Position numbers and translations under genes: made by a program. Shown here piece by piece: positions 6,695-13,744 of a stretch of 14,299 nucleotides of DNA. How positions within the stretch are numbered: position 1 is the stretch's first letter; every line of letters begins with the position of its first letter. Below the pieces are notes generated by a model that was not told where the DNA came from, did no database searches, and was given only the letters and a program-made list of their open reading frames with translations. This stretch comes from an archaeon. Lineage in GTDB: Archaea; Halobacteriota; Syntropharchaeia; Alkanophagales; Methanospirareceae. The stretch is taken from the NCBI GenBank assembly GCA_030019325.1, contig JASEFB010000050.1:1-14299 (forward strand), given 5' to 3'.

Positions 6695-7990
6695 TTATTT
6701 CACATCAAAGTAAGCCCTTATTCTTTCCACACATTCCTCGACACCCATTTTCTCCTGCTCCCCGGTGTTAAGATATCTGAGCGTTACTTTCTCTTCTTTT
6801 AGCTCATTTTTACCCACGAGCACGGCAAAGGAAGCGTGAATGGCATTGGCATAGGATAACTGCGCGCTTAGACTCCTGTTCATCACGTCTATCTGCGTGG
6901 TGAAGAATTCCCTCAGCTTAGACGCTATTTTTATTGCCTCTTTAATCACCTCTCGATCATTGGTATCCCTCTCTCTGACCGGTACTACTACTACTTCCTT
7001 TCTCTTCAGGTCCTTGGTTTCTACGCGAAATATCTCTGCCAATCGATCAAAACCAAAGGCAAACCCCGTTGAGGGAACCTCATCACCACCAAACAGAGCT
7101 GCCAGCCGATATGACCCGCCACCACATATCTGATTCTGTGCGCCTAACATACCACCAGCTTCGTAAATCTCAAATACCATTCCCGTGTAATAATCCAATC
7201 CTCGCGCTATTCCCAAGTTTAATGTGTAAGCAACGCCGTAATAATTAAGCATTTCTAAGAGCATCTCCAGTTCCTTTAACGCATCGCTCTCAAGAGCGAT
7301 TATGTTATGGTCATGTGCTTCTTTTAAGGCATCCTTTCCTTTTAAATCGATCAAACGTAGTAAATCGTCGATCACTTTCCTTTTCACTCCTATTTCGTTC
7401 ATAAACGTGATTACCTCGTCCCTTTCGCCCTTGTCTATCAACCTCATCACTTTGTTTATCCTCTCCTCTTCTACCTCTGCATCTCGCAATCTCTCTCTTA
7501 TCATGCCCACATGACCTACGTGGAGCTCTGCTTTTATGCCTAACGACTCCAGGATATAATAAGCGAGTGCGATTACTTCTGCCTGCGCCTCGGGGCGGTC
7601 AGAGCCTATTATTTCAACACCAAACTGCCAGAATTCTCTATAACGAGCCTTTTGAGGCTCCTCATACCTGAAACAATTACCAAAATAATACACTTTGGTC
7701 GGCTTCGATGCCATCTTCAGTTCGTTAACATACATTCTTGTCACAGGTGCGGTCAACTCAGGTCTCAGTGCTAAATGCCTACCCCCCTTATCCTCGAACT
7801 CATACATATCCTTCAAGATTGCTTCACCTGATTTCAGTGTGAAGAGTTCTGCGAGCTCAAATGTGGGCGTACTTATCTCTTCATAGCCCCACCGCTCTGC
7901 GAGCTCACGCATTCGCTCCTCCATGATCCGCCTCTTCCTCATCTCCTCGGGCAGGAAATCCCTCGTGCCTCGTGCTCTTTCAATACGCAT
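6695..7990 (-). CDS. hisS: Histidyl-tRNA synthetase
   Basis: Class II aminoacyl-tRNA synthetase charging tRNA-His with histidine using ATP. At 431 residues the length is normal. It opens with ARGTRDFLPEE (6-16). Motif 1 lies near 36-85 and includes LALRPELTAPVTRM (73-86). Motif 2 is FRYEEPQKARYREFWQFG (107-124). The histidine-specific motifs are LGIARGLDYYTGMVFEI (259-275) and CGGGSYR (289-295), and motif 3 is GFAFGFDRL (309-317). The C-terminal anticodon-binding domain begins near 333 (VVVVPVRERD). The ATG at 7990 leaves a 69-base divergent gap to the HisA-like gene, and the NifU-like gene follows 22 bases downstream. No anomaly is visible. Confidence 0.97.
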   Translation of the reverse strand: MRIERARGTRDFLPEEMRKRRIMEERMRELAERWGYEEISTPTFELAELFTLKSGEAILKDMYEFEDKGGRHLALRPELTAPVTRMYVNELKMASKPTKVYYFGNCFRYEEPQKARYREFWQFGVEIIGSDRPEAQAEVIALAYYILESLGIKAELHVGHVGMIRERLRDAEVEEERINKVMRLIDKGERDEVITFMNEIGVKRKVIDDLLRLIDLKGKDALKEAHDHNIIALESDALKELEMLLEMLNYYGVAYTLNLGIARGLDYYTGMVFEIYEAGGMLGAQNQICGGGSYRLAALFGGDEVPSTGFAFGFDRLAEIFRVETKDLKRKEVVVVPVRERDTNDREVIKEAIKIASKLREFFTTQIDVMNRSLSAQLSYANAIHASFAVLVGKNELKEEKVTLRYLNTGEQEKMGVEECVERIRAYFDVK

Positions 7991-8059
7991 TCTTCGCTTT
8001 GTTTCCTGTTATGTTGCCTAAAAATAAAAAAGGAAAGGTCATAAATAAAAAATAGTGTG

Positions 8060-8797
8060 ATGAACTTCAGACTGATCCTGGCAGTGGATTTGCTTGATGG
8101 TATTGTGATGCATGCAAAGCGAGGTGCTCGTGAACAGTACAAGCCAATTAACCTCTTCAGTTCTATCGTTAGTTCCTCTGACCTTACCCGTGTCATCGAA
8201 GAGATAAACCCGCAGGAAGTTTATATCGCTGACCTCAATCGACTCATGAACACCGGCGATAATCGAGAGATAATAAAGGATTTGAGAAATCGAAAGAGGG
8301 AACTGGGGATTATGCTGGATTATGGTCTCCGAGGAATTGAGGCCCTGAAAGAGGCTGTTGAAGCTGAAATAGCTGATCACTTCGTTTTAGGTACGGAAAC
8401 TTCGTCCATGAATCTGATAGAAACAGCATTTAAAAGCGAGCTCTCTAACGATATAAGAATAAGCGTAAGTGTTGATCTCTTCAATAAAGAGGTGCTAACA
8501 AGCGATAAGAGATTGAAGATTGAACCCCTATTGTTAATAAAAAAGTTGAATGAGTATCCAGTACGGGATGTCATCGTGCTGGAATTGGATAGGGTAGGAA
8601 CGAAAAGCGGAATAGACTTTGATTTTCTCGCTCGTGCCGTTGAGTCCTCAGAACATGATATTCTCTGCGGTGGTGGCGTGAGAAGTTGCGAAGATATATA
8701 CACAATGGAGAAGATAGGGGTAAAAGGCGCACTGGTCGCTACTGCGCTCCATGATGGGTCTATCCCGGCATCAGCGATCAGAAAAACCGGTTCTTAA
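8060..8797 (+). CDS. HisA-related (beta/alpha)8-barrel protein (COG1411 type)
   Basis: A TIM-barrel protein related to HisA (ProFAR isomerase) but belonging to the divergent archaeal group COG1411, whose function is not settled. LAVDLLDGIVMHAKRG (7-22) carries Asp10, equivalent to the first catalytic aspartate of HisA; VSVDLFNKEVL (136-146) carries Asp139 at the second position; ILCGGGVRSCEDI (201-213) is the phosphate-binding loop. Thus both acid/base residues and the phosphate loop remain, consistent with an isomerase on a sugar-phosphate substrate. I prefer ATG 8060; GTG 8057 is directly in front and in frame. One base separates its stop from the Ogt-Mut7C start, so they should be translationally coupled. 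Genuine histidine biosynthesis is not supported: no other his biosynthetic gene is present. Confidence 0.82.
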   Translation: MNFRLILAVDLLDGIVMHAKRGAREQYKPINLFSSIVSSSDLTRVIEEINPQEVYIADLNRLMNTGDNREIIKDLRNRKRELGIMLDYGLRGIEALKEAVEAEIADHFVLGTETSSMNLIETAFKSELSNDIRISVSVDLFNKEVLTSDKRLKIEPLLLIKKLNEYPVRDVIVLELDRVGTKSGIDFDFLARAVESSEHDILCGGGVRSCEDIYTMEKIGVKGALVATALHDGSIPASAIRKTGS

Positions 8798-8798
8798 C

Positions 8799-9608
8799 AT
8801 GAGCAAAAATTTTCGAGAGGACGTATTGAACTTGGTAAAGCAGATACCAAGGGGGAAAATAACCACATATGGTGAGATAGCGAGAGAATTAACTGGCTCG
8901 GTTCGGGCCGCGCGTGCTGTTGGACAGGCAGTTGCAAGAAACCCTTATCCCATACAGATCCCCTGCCACCGTGTCGTGAGGAGTAACGGAGATGTAGGAG
9001 GTTATGGGTTGGGGGTGGATACGAAGATAAGACTTTTGAGGGAGGAAGGGATAGAGTTAAAGGGAAGAAAGGTGGTGAATTTCGAGGAAACACTCTTTCG
9101 ATTCAACGAGGAGACGTTAAGATTCGTAACTGACAGAATGTTAGGAAAGCTCAGCACCTGGCTTCGTATTCTGGGACATGATACTATCTATGCGGGGGAC
9201 ATAACCAGTAAAAAGGGAGCTGAAGACGAGGATAACGCCCTTATCGCTTTTGCAGAGCACGAAGCCCGAATGATACTCACGAGGGACAAGAATCTTGCCG
9301 CATTGGCAAAGAGGAAGGGGGTGCAGTGCCGGTATATAACAACCGACGAGGTGATGGAACAATTGAAGGAGTTGTATCATCATAACATATCCATAAACCG
9401 CAAACCACTTGCAGTCAGGTGTAGCGAGTGCAATGCGAGAATAAGGAAAGTAGAGAAAGGAGAAGAGGATATGCTGAGGGAGAAAAGTTATGTACCAACG
9501 AGCATGATAGGGACATGGGATTTCTGGATTTGTGAGCGTTGCGGCAGAGTATACTGGGAAGGAAGCCATTGGAGAGGGATGAGGGAGCGGTTGAGGCAGT
9601 TGAAATAG
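8799..9608 (+). CDS. Fusion: O6-alkylguanine-DNA alkyltransferase + Mut7-C RNase with zinc ribbon
   Basis: A 269-residue protein in one uninterrupted frame. Residues 1-85 are the catalytic domain of methylated-DNA-protein cysteine methyltransferase (Ogt/MGMT): IPRGKITTYGEIA (16-28), the wing-helix with arginine RAARAVGQAVARNP (36-49), the alkyl-acceptor PCHRVV (55-60, Cys56), GDVGGYG (64-70) and Glu82/Glu83. Only the catalytic domain is present. Residues about 108-269 match the Mut7-C RNase domain (PIN-like): FVTDRMLGKLSTWLRILGHD (109-128, Asp112), DEDNALIA (143-150), LTRDKNLA (160-167, Asp163), then zinc-ribbon cysteines CSEC (208-211) and CERC (245-248). A short linker (about 86-107) joins them. 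I chose ATG 8799; a start at 8751 would only overlap the HisA-like gene. Confidence 0.92.
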   Translation: MSKNFREDVLNLVKQIPRGKITTYGEIARELTGSVRAARAVGQAVARNPYPIQIPCHRVVRSNGDVGGYGLGVDTKIRLLREEGIELKGRKVVNFEETLFRFNEETLRFVTDRMLGKLSTWLRILGHDTIYAGDITSKKGAEDEDNALIAFAEHEARMILTRDKNLAALAKRKGVQCRYITTDEVMEQLKELYHHNISINRKPLAVRCSECNARIRKVEKGEEDMLREKSYVPTSMIGTWDFWICERCGRVYWEGSHWRGMRERLRQLK

Positions 9609-9685
9609 GGTGCTATTTTGAAGGTTTACGGGATACCACGATAAGATTGAAATAAAATCAACGGCGTTCCCTTACCAATAAAAAA

Positions 9686-9697
9686 GTTTATTTTAAT
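9686..9697 (+). promoter_or_regulatory. TATA-like box for tRNA-Thr
   Basis: GTTTATTTTAAT lies 26-37 bases before the first tRNA base, the spacing expected for an archaeal TATA box with initiation at or just before the tRNA. The rest of the gap after the fusion gene (9609-9722) is AT-rich and shows nothing else recognisable. Confidence 0.5.
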
Positions 9698-9722
9698 AGA
9701 AAAAATTAGAAGTAAAAAGATC

Positions 9723-9795
9723 GCCTCGGTAGCTCAGCCGGAAGAGCGTCAGATTTGTAATCTGTTGGTCGAGGGTTCAAATCCCTCCCGGGGCT
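9723..9795 (+). tRNA. tRNA-Thr (anticodon TGT)
   Basis: A complete 73-base cloverleaf without intron: acceptor stem GCCTCGG / CCGGGGC (one G-T pair), D stem GCTC/GAGC, anticodon loop TTTGTAA with anticodon TGT reading ACA threonine codons, five-base variable loop, and T arm GAGGG-TTCAAAT-CCCTC. U73 with G1-C72 and C2-G71 fits archaeal tRNA-Thr identity as I recall it. The CCA is not encoded. The outermost anticodon-stem pair (27-43) is a T-T mismatch. Confidence 0.96.
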
Positions 9796-9881
9796 TTAAA
9801 CTCTCTGGCGGATGATGCCCAGAAACACTTTCCTTCTAACTTTAAACAATTATTTCTTCGACTGATCTCATTATACAATAA

Positions 9882-10745
9882 ATGTCAACGGAAAAGGTGA
9901 GAACCAGACACAGAACTGTGCCCTTTATCACGCTGTCAGAGCTAAGACCCCGTATTTGGATCACGCTCTCGGGCTGTAACTTCAGATGCAAAGGATGTTT
10001 TAGCATCGCTCGTGACCCGGTAGGTGAGCTGATGAGTGTCGAGCAGTTAATAAGCTTGGTGAAGAGATCGTCACGTGAATATTATGGAGATACGCCGCTG
10101 GAAGAGGTAGTAATAACGGGTGGCGAACCCACGCTGGACAGGCAGTACCTCGTGGATTTGATATCACGACTCAGGGAATTTGTTGGATGGATAGTGCTTG
10201 ATACCAATGGCTACTTTTTAGATGACGTTTTCTTACACGAGCTCATCGAAGCGGGTTTAACCGAAGTCATGTTTGACTTGAAGGCATGGGATGAAAAGCT
10301 CCATGAATGGTACACGGGGTATTCAAACAAAAGAATACTGGAGAATATACGAAATGCGTACGGGAAGGTAAAGCTCGTGGTGAATACCGTATATATACCG
10401 GGAATTGTGGATGAAGGTGAAATCGAGAAGATAGCACGGTTTTTATCTGAGTTAGAGGATAAAGAGGAGATAGATTACCGAATAAATAGATTCAGAGCGG
10501 AGTTAAGCCACGGGGAGATAGCACGGAATCCCTATCCCGAGGAGATAGAACGCGCGTACTCGATTGTTGCTACCTATATGAAAAGCTCCGTAATAGGTAA
10601 GAGTTGCGTGCGAGAACGGAAGATAGAAGAAAAAAGGGGCTGGATAACGGTGTTTCCCGACGGTACCTTAAAACGGCGGACTTTAGATGATTACCGAGCG
10701 GAGAACAAAAGGTTGGGATTAAAGGAGAGCTCTCCTATCGTCTAA
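9882..10745 (+). CDS. Radical SAM protein, glycyl-radical-activase-like
   Basis: A 287-residue radical SAM enzyme that would bind one [4Fe-4S] cluster through CNFRCKGC (Cys32, Cys36, Cys39; CX3CX2C) and cleave SAM to the 5'-deoxyadenosyl radical. VVITGGEPTL (76-85) is the SAM-binding GGE motif. LDTNGYF (106-112), FDLKAWDEKLHEWYTGYSNKRIL (131-153) and VVNTVYIPGI (166-175) resemble the pyruvate formate-lyase-activating-enzyme group (COG1180-like). Outside the cluster motif the only cysteine is Cys242, so no extra ferredoxin-type domain is seen. No glycyl radical enzyme lies in the window, so the substrate is unknown. ATG 9882 follows the tRNA by 86 bases and has no strong Shine-Dalgarno sequence, suggesting a leaderless or short-leader message. 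Confidence 0.88.
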   Translation: MSTEKVRTRHRTVPFITLSELRPRIWITLSGCNFRCKGCFSIARDPVGELMSVEQLISLVKRSSREYYGDTPLEEVVITGGEPTLDRQYLVDLISRLREFVGWIVLDTNGYFLDDVFLHELIEAGLTEVMFDLKAWDEKLHEWYTGYSNKRILENIRNAYGKVKLVVNTVYIPGIVDEGEIEKIARFLSELEDKEEIDYRINRFRAELSHGEIARNPYPEEIERAYSIVATYMKSSVIGKSCVRERKIEEKRGWITVFPDGTLKRRTLDDYRAENKRLGLKESSPIV

Positions 10746-10841
10746 GAGACCTCATCGAGCCATAAATAATCTTCCGAACCCGGCGGTTTCCATCAATCTA
10801 AAATTGTTTCTGATATAAGTCAAAACAACGAAATGACGTAT

Positions 10842-10849
10842 GGAGGAGG
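10842..10849 (+). promoter_or_regulatory. Strong Shine-Dalgarno that sets a TTG start for the GNAT gene
   Basis: GGAGGAGG ends seven bases before TTG 10857, the correct spacing, and no in-frame ATG or GTG lies near. The ATG at 10840 just before it opens only a six-codon frame (MEEDKN) whose TGA overlaps the TTG. That frame is probably incidental. Confidence 0.6.
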
Positions 10850-10856
10850 ATAAAAA

Positions 10857-11300
10857 TTGATACGGAAATTTAAGTTGTCGGATTTGGCAACAATTTTAGG
10901 TATAGAGAAGGAGGCATTCCCCAAATCGCCTTACAACCGATTTATTTTCCTATATTATGCGCACATCTACCCTGATAGTTTCCTGGTCTATGTATATAAG
11001 GATCCAGAAACGGGCTTGAAGAAAATCGTTGGCTATATTATCTTTTATCCCCAGGGACATATCGTCTCCATCGCCGTGGATCCCGCATATAGACGAAGAG
11101 GGATAGGAACCGAGCTTGTCGAGGAGGTATTGAAGAGGACGAAAGGTAGAGCGAGTGTCGAAGTGCGTGAGAGCAATGAAGTGGCAAAGAAGTTTTATAC
11201 GCATTTAGGCTTCACGCTGCAGACTGTGATCCCTGAGTATTATGGCGATGAAGATGCATTGGTGATGGAATGGAGAGGTATGGATAGGGTAATTGTTTAG
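10857..11300 (+). CDS. GNAT family N-acetyltransferase (RimI-like)
   Basis: A 147-residue single-domain acetyltransferase that transfers acetyl from acetyl-CoA to an amine; the RimI-like pattern makes a protein N-terminus the likeliest acceptor, but this is not proven. Motif A, HIVSIAVDPAYRRRGIGTEL (68-87), contains the pyrophosphate-binding RRRGIG loop. RESNEVAKKFYTHLGF (104-119) is motif B with the usual asparagine and tyrosine. The N-terminal IRKFKLSDLATILGIEKEAFP (2-22) is also typical. The TTG start is supported by a strong, correctly spaced Shine-Dalgarno. It follows the radical SAM gene by 111 bases, which include a possible TATA-like TGATATAAG near 10811, so it may have its own promoter. 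Confidence 0.92.
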   Translation: MIRKFKLSDLATILGIEKEAFPKSPYNRFIFLYYAHIYPDSFLVYVYKDPETGLKKIVGYIIFYPQGHIVSIAVDPAYRRRGIGTELVEEVLKRTKGRASVEVRESNEVAKKFYTHLGFTLQTVIPEYYGDEDALVMEWRGMDRVIV

Positions 11301-11325
11301 CTGGACAATAAATCCCAATTAAACC

Positions 11326-11348
11326 CTTTTCTTTTAGAAAAAGAAAAG
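11326..11348. terminator. Perfect 10-bp hairpin in the convergent gap
   Basis: CTTTTCTTTT (11326-11335) and AAAAGAAAAG (11339-11348) form a perfect inverted repeat with a 3-base loop, 26 bases after the GNAT stop. The AT-rich, T-tract-bearing hairpin is well placed to end transcription of the GNAT gene. A second partial copy of the right arm (AAAAGAAAAGC, 11358-11368) follows directly. Confidence 0.45.
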
Positions 11349-11394
11349 CGTTTTCGGAAAAGAAAAGCAGCCTTAAAATGTTTCTTTGGTAAAG

Positions 11395-11413
11395 CTTTCT
11401 TTTTTAAAGAAAG
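11395..11413. terminator. Second hairpin in the convergent gap
   Basis: CTTTCTTT (11395-11402) and AAAGAAAG (11406-11413) pair perfectly around TTT. Read on the minus strand it lies downstream of the unknown gene ending at 11527, so with the first hairpin it may give bidirectional termination. Assigned from symmetry alone. Confidence 0.4.
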
Positions 11414-11418
11414 ATTTG

Positions 11419-11458
11419 TTGGTAGTATTGGGATTTGGGGTTTGTTTGGTAGTATTGG
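11419..11458. repeat. Two direct copies of TTGGTAGTATTGG in a G/T-rich tract
   Basis: Identical 13-base copies at 11419-11431 and 11446-11458, 27 bases apart, sit in a strand-asymmetric stretch rich in G and T that continues to about 11480 with looser copies of TATTGG and ATTTGGG. The minus-strand reading frame through it is low-complexity and not convincing as protein. Function unknown. Confidence 0.6.
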
Positions 11459-11526
11459 TATGTATTGGAATTTGGGATTTTTAAAGGAACTATACAAATA
11501 CCGAATAGGCATGAATGATGTGGAAC

Positions 11527-12657
11527 TTAATAATAAAATTCATCGATCAAACGTTCTTTTGAAGGGGGCGGTTGACGGTAAGTCCTTTCGCCTATCTTCG
11601 GGAATTCCGACATCTCAGTGATCCCCAGCCGATTTACAAGTTCAGAAAGAAGCTTCTGCTTGAAATTCGCATAGGCAACCTTATTTGGTACGACTATTGC
11701 CATACGCCGCTCAGATAATTTTGGATACGCATCTTTAAACGCACCCTCAATTGTACCTACCCATTTCGGGAGCTCTGCAGTTATAAAGAGTACCGGATAG
11801 TCCCTCCATTCCCTCGCCTCATACCGCGATAAACTATCAGTAATTGCTACGTAAAGTGTATCGTGGTCTACCAGCACATTACCGGTAACAACCAGGAAGA
11901 CGTCATCCACGTCGAACCCACTGAAATAGCCCACCGTTTTCTCTATATCTACTTCTGACAGCCCTGCCATCTCAGCCATTTCCGCGCTGTAGGCTCGTAT
12001 TTCCCTTCTCGCATCCGCTACAAGTCCTTCTATCTCTTTTTCGAGCATCTTTATCACCGGCAGCTCCGCGAGCTTATTTGTTTTCCATGCTCTTAACCTC
12101 TCCTTTACCTCCTTTATTTTATCCCCACTCTGGTAAAACTCCAAGAATTCCTCGTCTCGCTTTTTCGTATACACGCACAACTTCTCCTTGATTAATTCCT
12201 CTTCCAAGGAATGGAAGACCGTCGGTGAAAACATTTCAGACATCTCATCTCTTATAATCTCATAGTGCGTGACCCCGGGAGTGCCATGCTTGCTTATTTT
12301 CAAAACTAATTCTATCAATTTGAGCGCCGCTCTATCCCCCTCTTCCACTGCTTTCTCGATATACTTCGAGAGATCTCCAGGCTGAGGTGAATAGCCACGT
12401 GCAACTTCGTCGAAAAACTCTTCATAGCCCGATAGACAGAGATATTCGTTATGAGCACCTATCTTGAGAATCCCTCTCCTCCTCAGCGATTTTAATAAAT
12501 CCTTGCAATCCTTTCCGGTCAGCGCCGTGAAGTTTTTCACAAGCGTTTCCTCCGTCGTATAACCTTCCAACCGGTGAAATAGCCCCAAAAGGGTCTTCAT
12601 ACCCTCGTGTTCCTCAGCCAAACTCAAAAGTATGCTCCTATACTCCTCAGGGAACAT
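11527..12657 (-). CDS. Conserved-looking protein of unknown function downstream of ftsY
   Basis: I do not recognise this 376-residue protein. It is soluble-looking, highly charged, without a signal peptide or membrane segment. Two stretches look like winged-helix units: about 20-85 (TTEETLVKNFTALTGKDCKDLLKSL then RRRGILKIG) and about 128-165 (VTHYEIIRDEMSEMFSPTV). A helical segment (about 175-230, KEVKERLRAWKTNKL) precedes a C-terminal alpha/beta region with strands VFLVVTGN (253-260), TLYVAI (267-272), YPVLFITAEL (287-296) and MAIVVPNKV (319-327), resembling a Rossmann or nuclease-like core. The C terminus is rich in proline and aromatic residues (RQPPPSKERLIDEFYY). GGTGGTGAGGA before ATG 12657 and a 29-base gap to ftsY indicate one operon with pfdA-ftsY. 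Function is open. Confidence 0.8.
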   Translation of the reverse strand: MFPEEYRSILLSLAEEHEGMKTLLGLFHRLEGYTTEETLVKNFTALTGKDCKDLLKSLRRRGILKIGAHNEYLCLSGYEEFFDEVARGYSPQPGDLSKYIEKAVEEGDRAALKLIELVLKISKHGTPGVTHYEIIRDEMSEMFSPTVFHSLEEELIKEKLCVYTKKRDEEFLEFYQSGDKIKEVKERLRAWKTNKLAELPVIKMLEKEIEGLVADARREIRAYSAEMAEMAGLSEVDIEKTVGYFSGFDVDDVFLVVTGNVLVDHDTLYVAITDSLSRYEAREWRDYPVLFITAELPKWVGTIEGAFKDAYPKLSERRMAIVVPNKVAYANFKQKLLSELVNRLGITEMSEFPKIGERTYRQPPPSKERLIDEFYY

Positions 12658-12686
12658 TCTTCCTCACCACCTTATCACACGCTTCC

Positions 12687-13697
12687 TTATCCCGCACTTC
12701 CATTTTCACCCAATAATCGCTCCACGAGCCATTCCGCATCAAAATTCTCTAAATCGTCATAGCCTTGACCTGTTCCTAAGAACAAGATGGGTTTAGAGGT
12801 AGAATGCGCGATGGAGATAGCCGCTCCCCCTTTCGCATCCACATCGACCTTGGTCAGCATCGCGGCATCTATTCCTATCGTATCACCAAATTTCTTCGCC
12901 CTTTCCACCGCATCGTTACCTGCAATCGCTTCGTCTACGAAGATCACGAGATCTGGCTTGGTCACTCGACATATCTTCTTCAACTGTTCCATAAGATTCA
13001 CGGACGTGTGCATTCTTCCTGCGGTATCTGCCAGAACCACATCTTTTCTATTCGCTCTCGCATAATTCATCGCATCATAGACAACCGCGGCAGGGTCTGC
13101 ACCATACTGATGCTTCACCACTTTTATTCCTAAATTGGATGCGTGCGTCTCTATCTGTTCTGTTGCCCCAGCCCTATAGGTATCCGCAGATGCAATCACT
13201 ACCGAATAACCTGCTCCAAGCAATTTCTTCGCTACCTTTGCAATACTCGTGGTCTTACCAGTGCCATTCACCCCTACGAAGACGATATTTACGGGCTTCT
13301 CGCTCTTATCCATAAACTCCTCAAAATCGAGTTGAGCACCAGCGGAAAAGACATTCAATAACGCATTCCGTATCGCTTCTTTCACTAATTTCTCTGTACC
13401 CAACCCCCATTTCTTCCTCTTTCCTACCAGTTCTTTTTTCACACTGGAAATTATCGCTTCAGCTACCGATAATGCAACATCACTCTCCAATAACGCTATT
13501 TCCAACTCTTCTAAAGGCCTTTCCAAATCTTTTTCATCTAAAACCGTCGCCCCTTCTAATACCGCCTTACCTTTCTCTTTTAGTTTCTCCCCCAATCCCT
13601 TCGGTGCTGTTTCCTCCTCTCTCTTACTTTTCTCCGTTATCCTCTCCACCACGGTTTCTCGAAATTCAGTAAGCTTCTTCCTCAGTCGTTCGAACAT
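12687..13697 (-). CDS. ftsY: Signal recognition particle receptor FtsY
   Basis: SRP receptor GTPase, which docks the SRP-ribosome-nascent-chain complex to the membrane translocon. Of 336 residues, 1-50 form a short charged amphipathic A region, about 51-125 the helical N domain, and the rest the GTPase (G) domain: G1 GVNGTGKTT (142-150), the I-box/G2 region ADTYRAGATEQ (171-181), G3 DTAGR (224-228), G4 TKVD (282-285) and the closing GTGQGYDDL (308-316). DEAIAGNDAVERA (255-267) is typical of FtsY rather than Ffh, and there is no M domain. It lies 47 bases after pfdA, as in many archaea, with a TATA-like AATTATAAAGG in the gap that might give a secondary promoter. Confidence 0.97.
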   Translation of the reverse strand: MFERLRKKLTEFRETVVERITEKSKREEETAPKGLGEKLKEKGKAVLEGATVLDEKDLERPLEELEIALLESDVALSVAEAIISSVKKELVGKRKKWGLGTEKLVKEAIRNALLNVFSAGAQLDFEEFMDKSEKPVNIVFVGVNGTGKTTSIAKVAKKLLGAGYSVVIASADTYRAGATEQIETHASNLGIKVVKHQYGADPAAVVYDAMNYARANRKDVVLADTAGRMHTSVNLMEQLKKICRVTKPDLVIFVDEAIAGNDAVERAKKFGDTIGIDAAMLTKVDVDAKGGAAISIAHSTSKPILFLGTGQGYDDLENFDAEWLVERLLGENGSAG

Positions 13698-13744
13698 TTT
13701 TCGCCTTTTCTTTTTCCCGCTCTACCTTTATAATTCTGTTTTTT

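Noticed and set aside
8039..8380. 113-codon minus-strand frame opposite the HisA-like gene
   Set aside because: It overlaps a clear barrel protein with catalytic motifs and has no recognisable features of its own.
9808..9866. Possible C/D box small RNA just after tRNA-Thr (ATGATGC near 9812 and CTGA near 9861)
   Set aside because: The C box has a mismatch in its last base, no convincing internal C'/D' pair is present and the flanks do not form a terminal stem.
10840..10860. Six-codon frame (MEEDKN) overlapping the TTG start of the GNAT gene
   Set aside because: It arises from the Shine-Dalgarno sequence itself; nothing else supports translation.
11297..11512. 71-codon minus-strand frame through the convergent gap
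   Set aside because: Low-complexity Lys/Pro/Phe product created by the G/T- and A-rich repeats, with no ribosome-binding site or homology.
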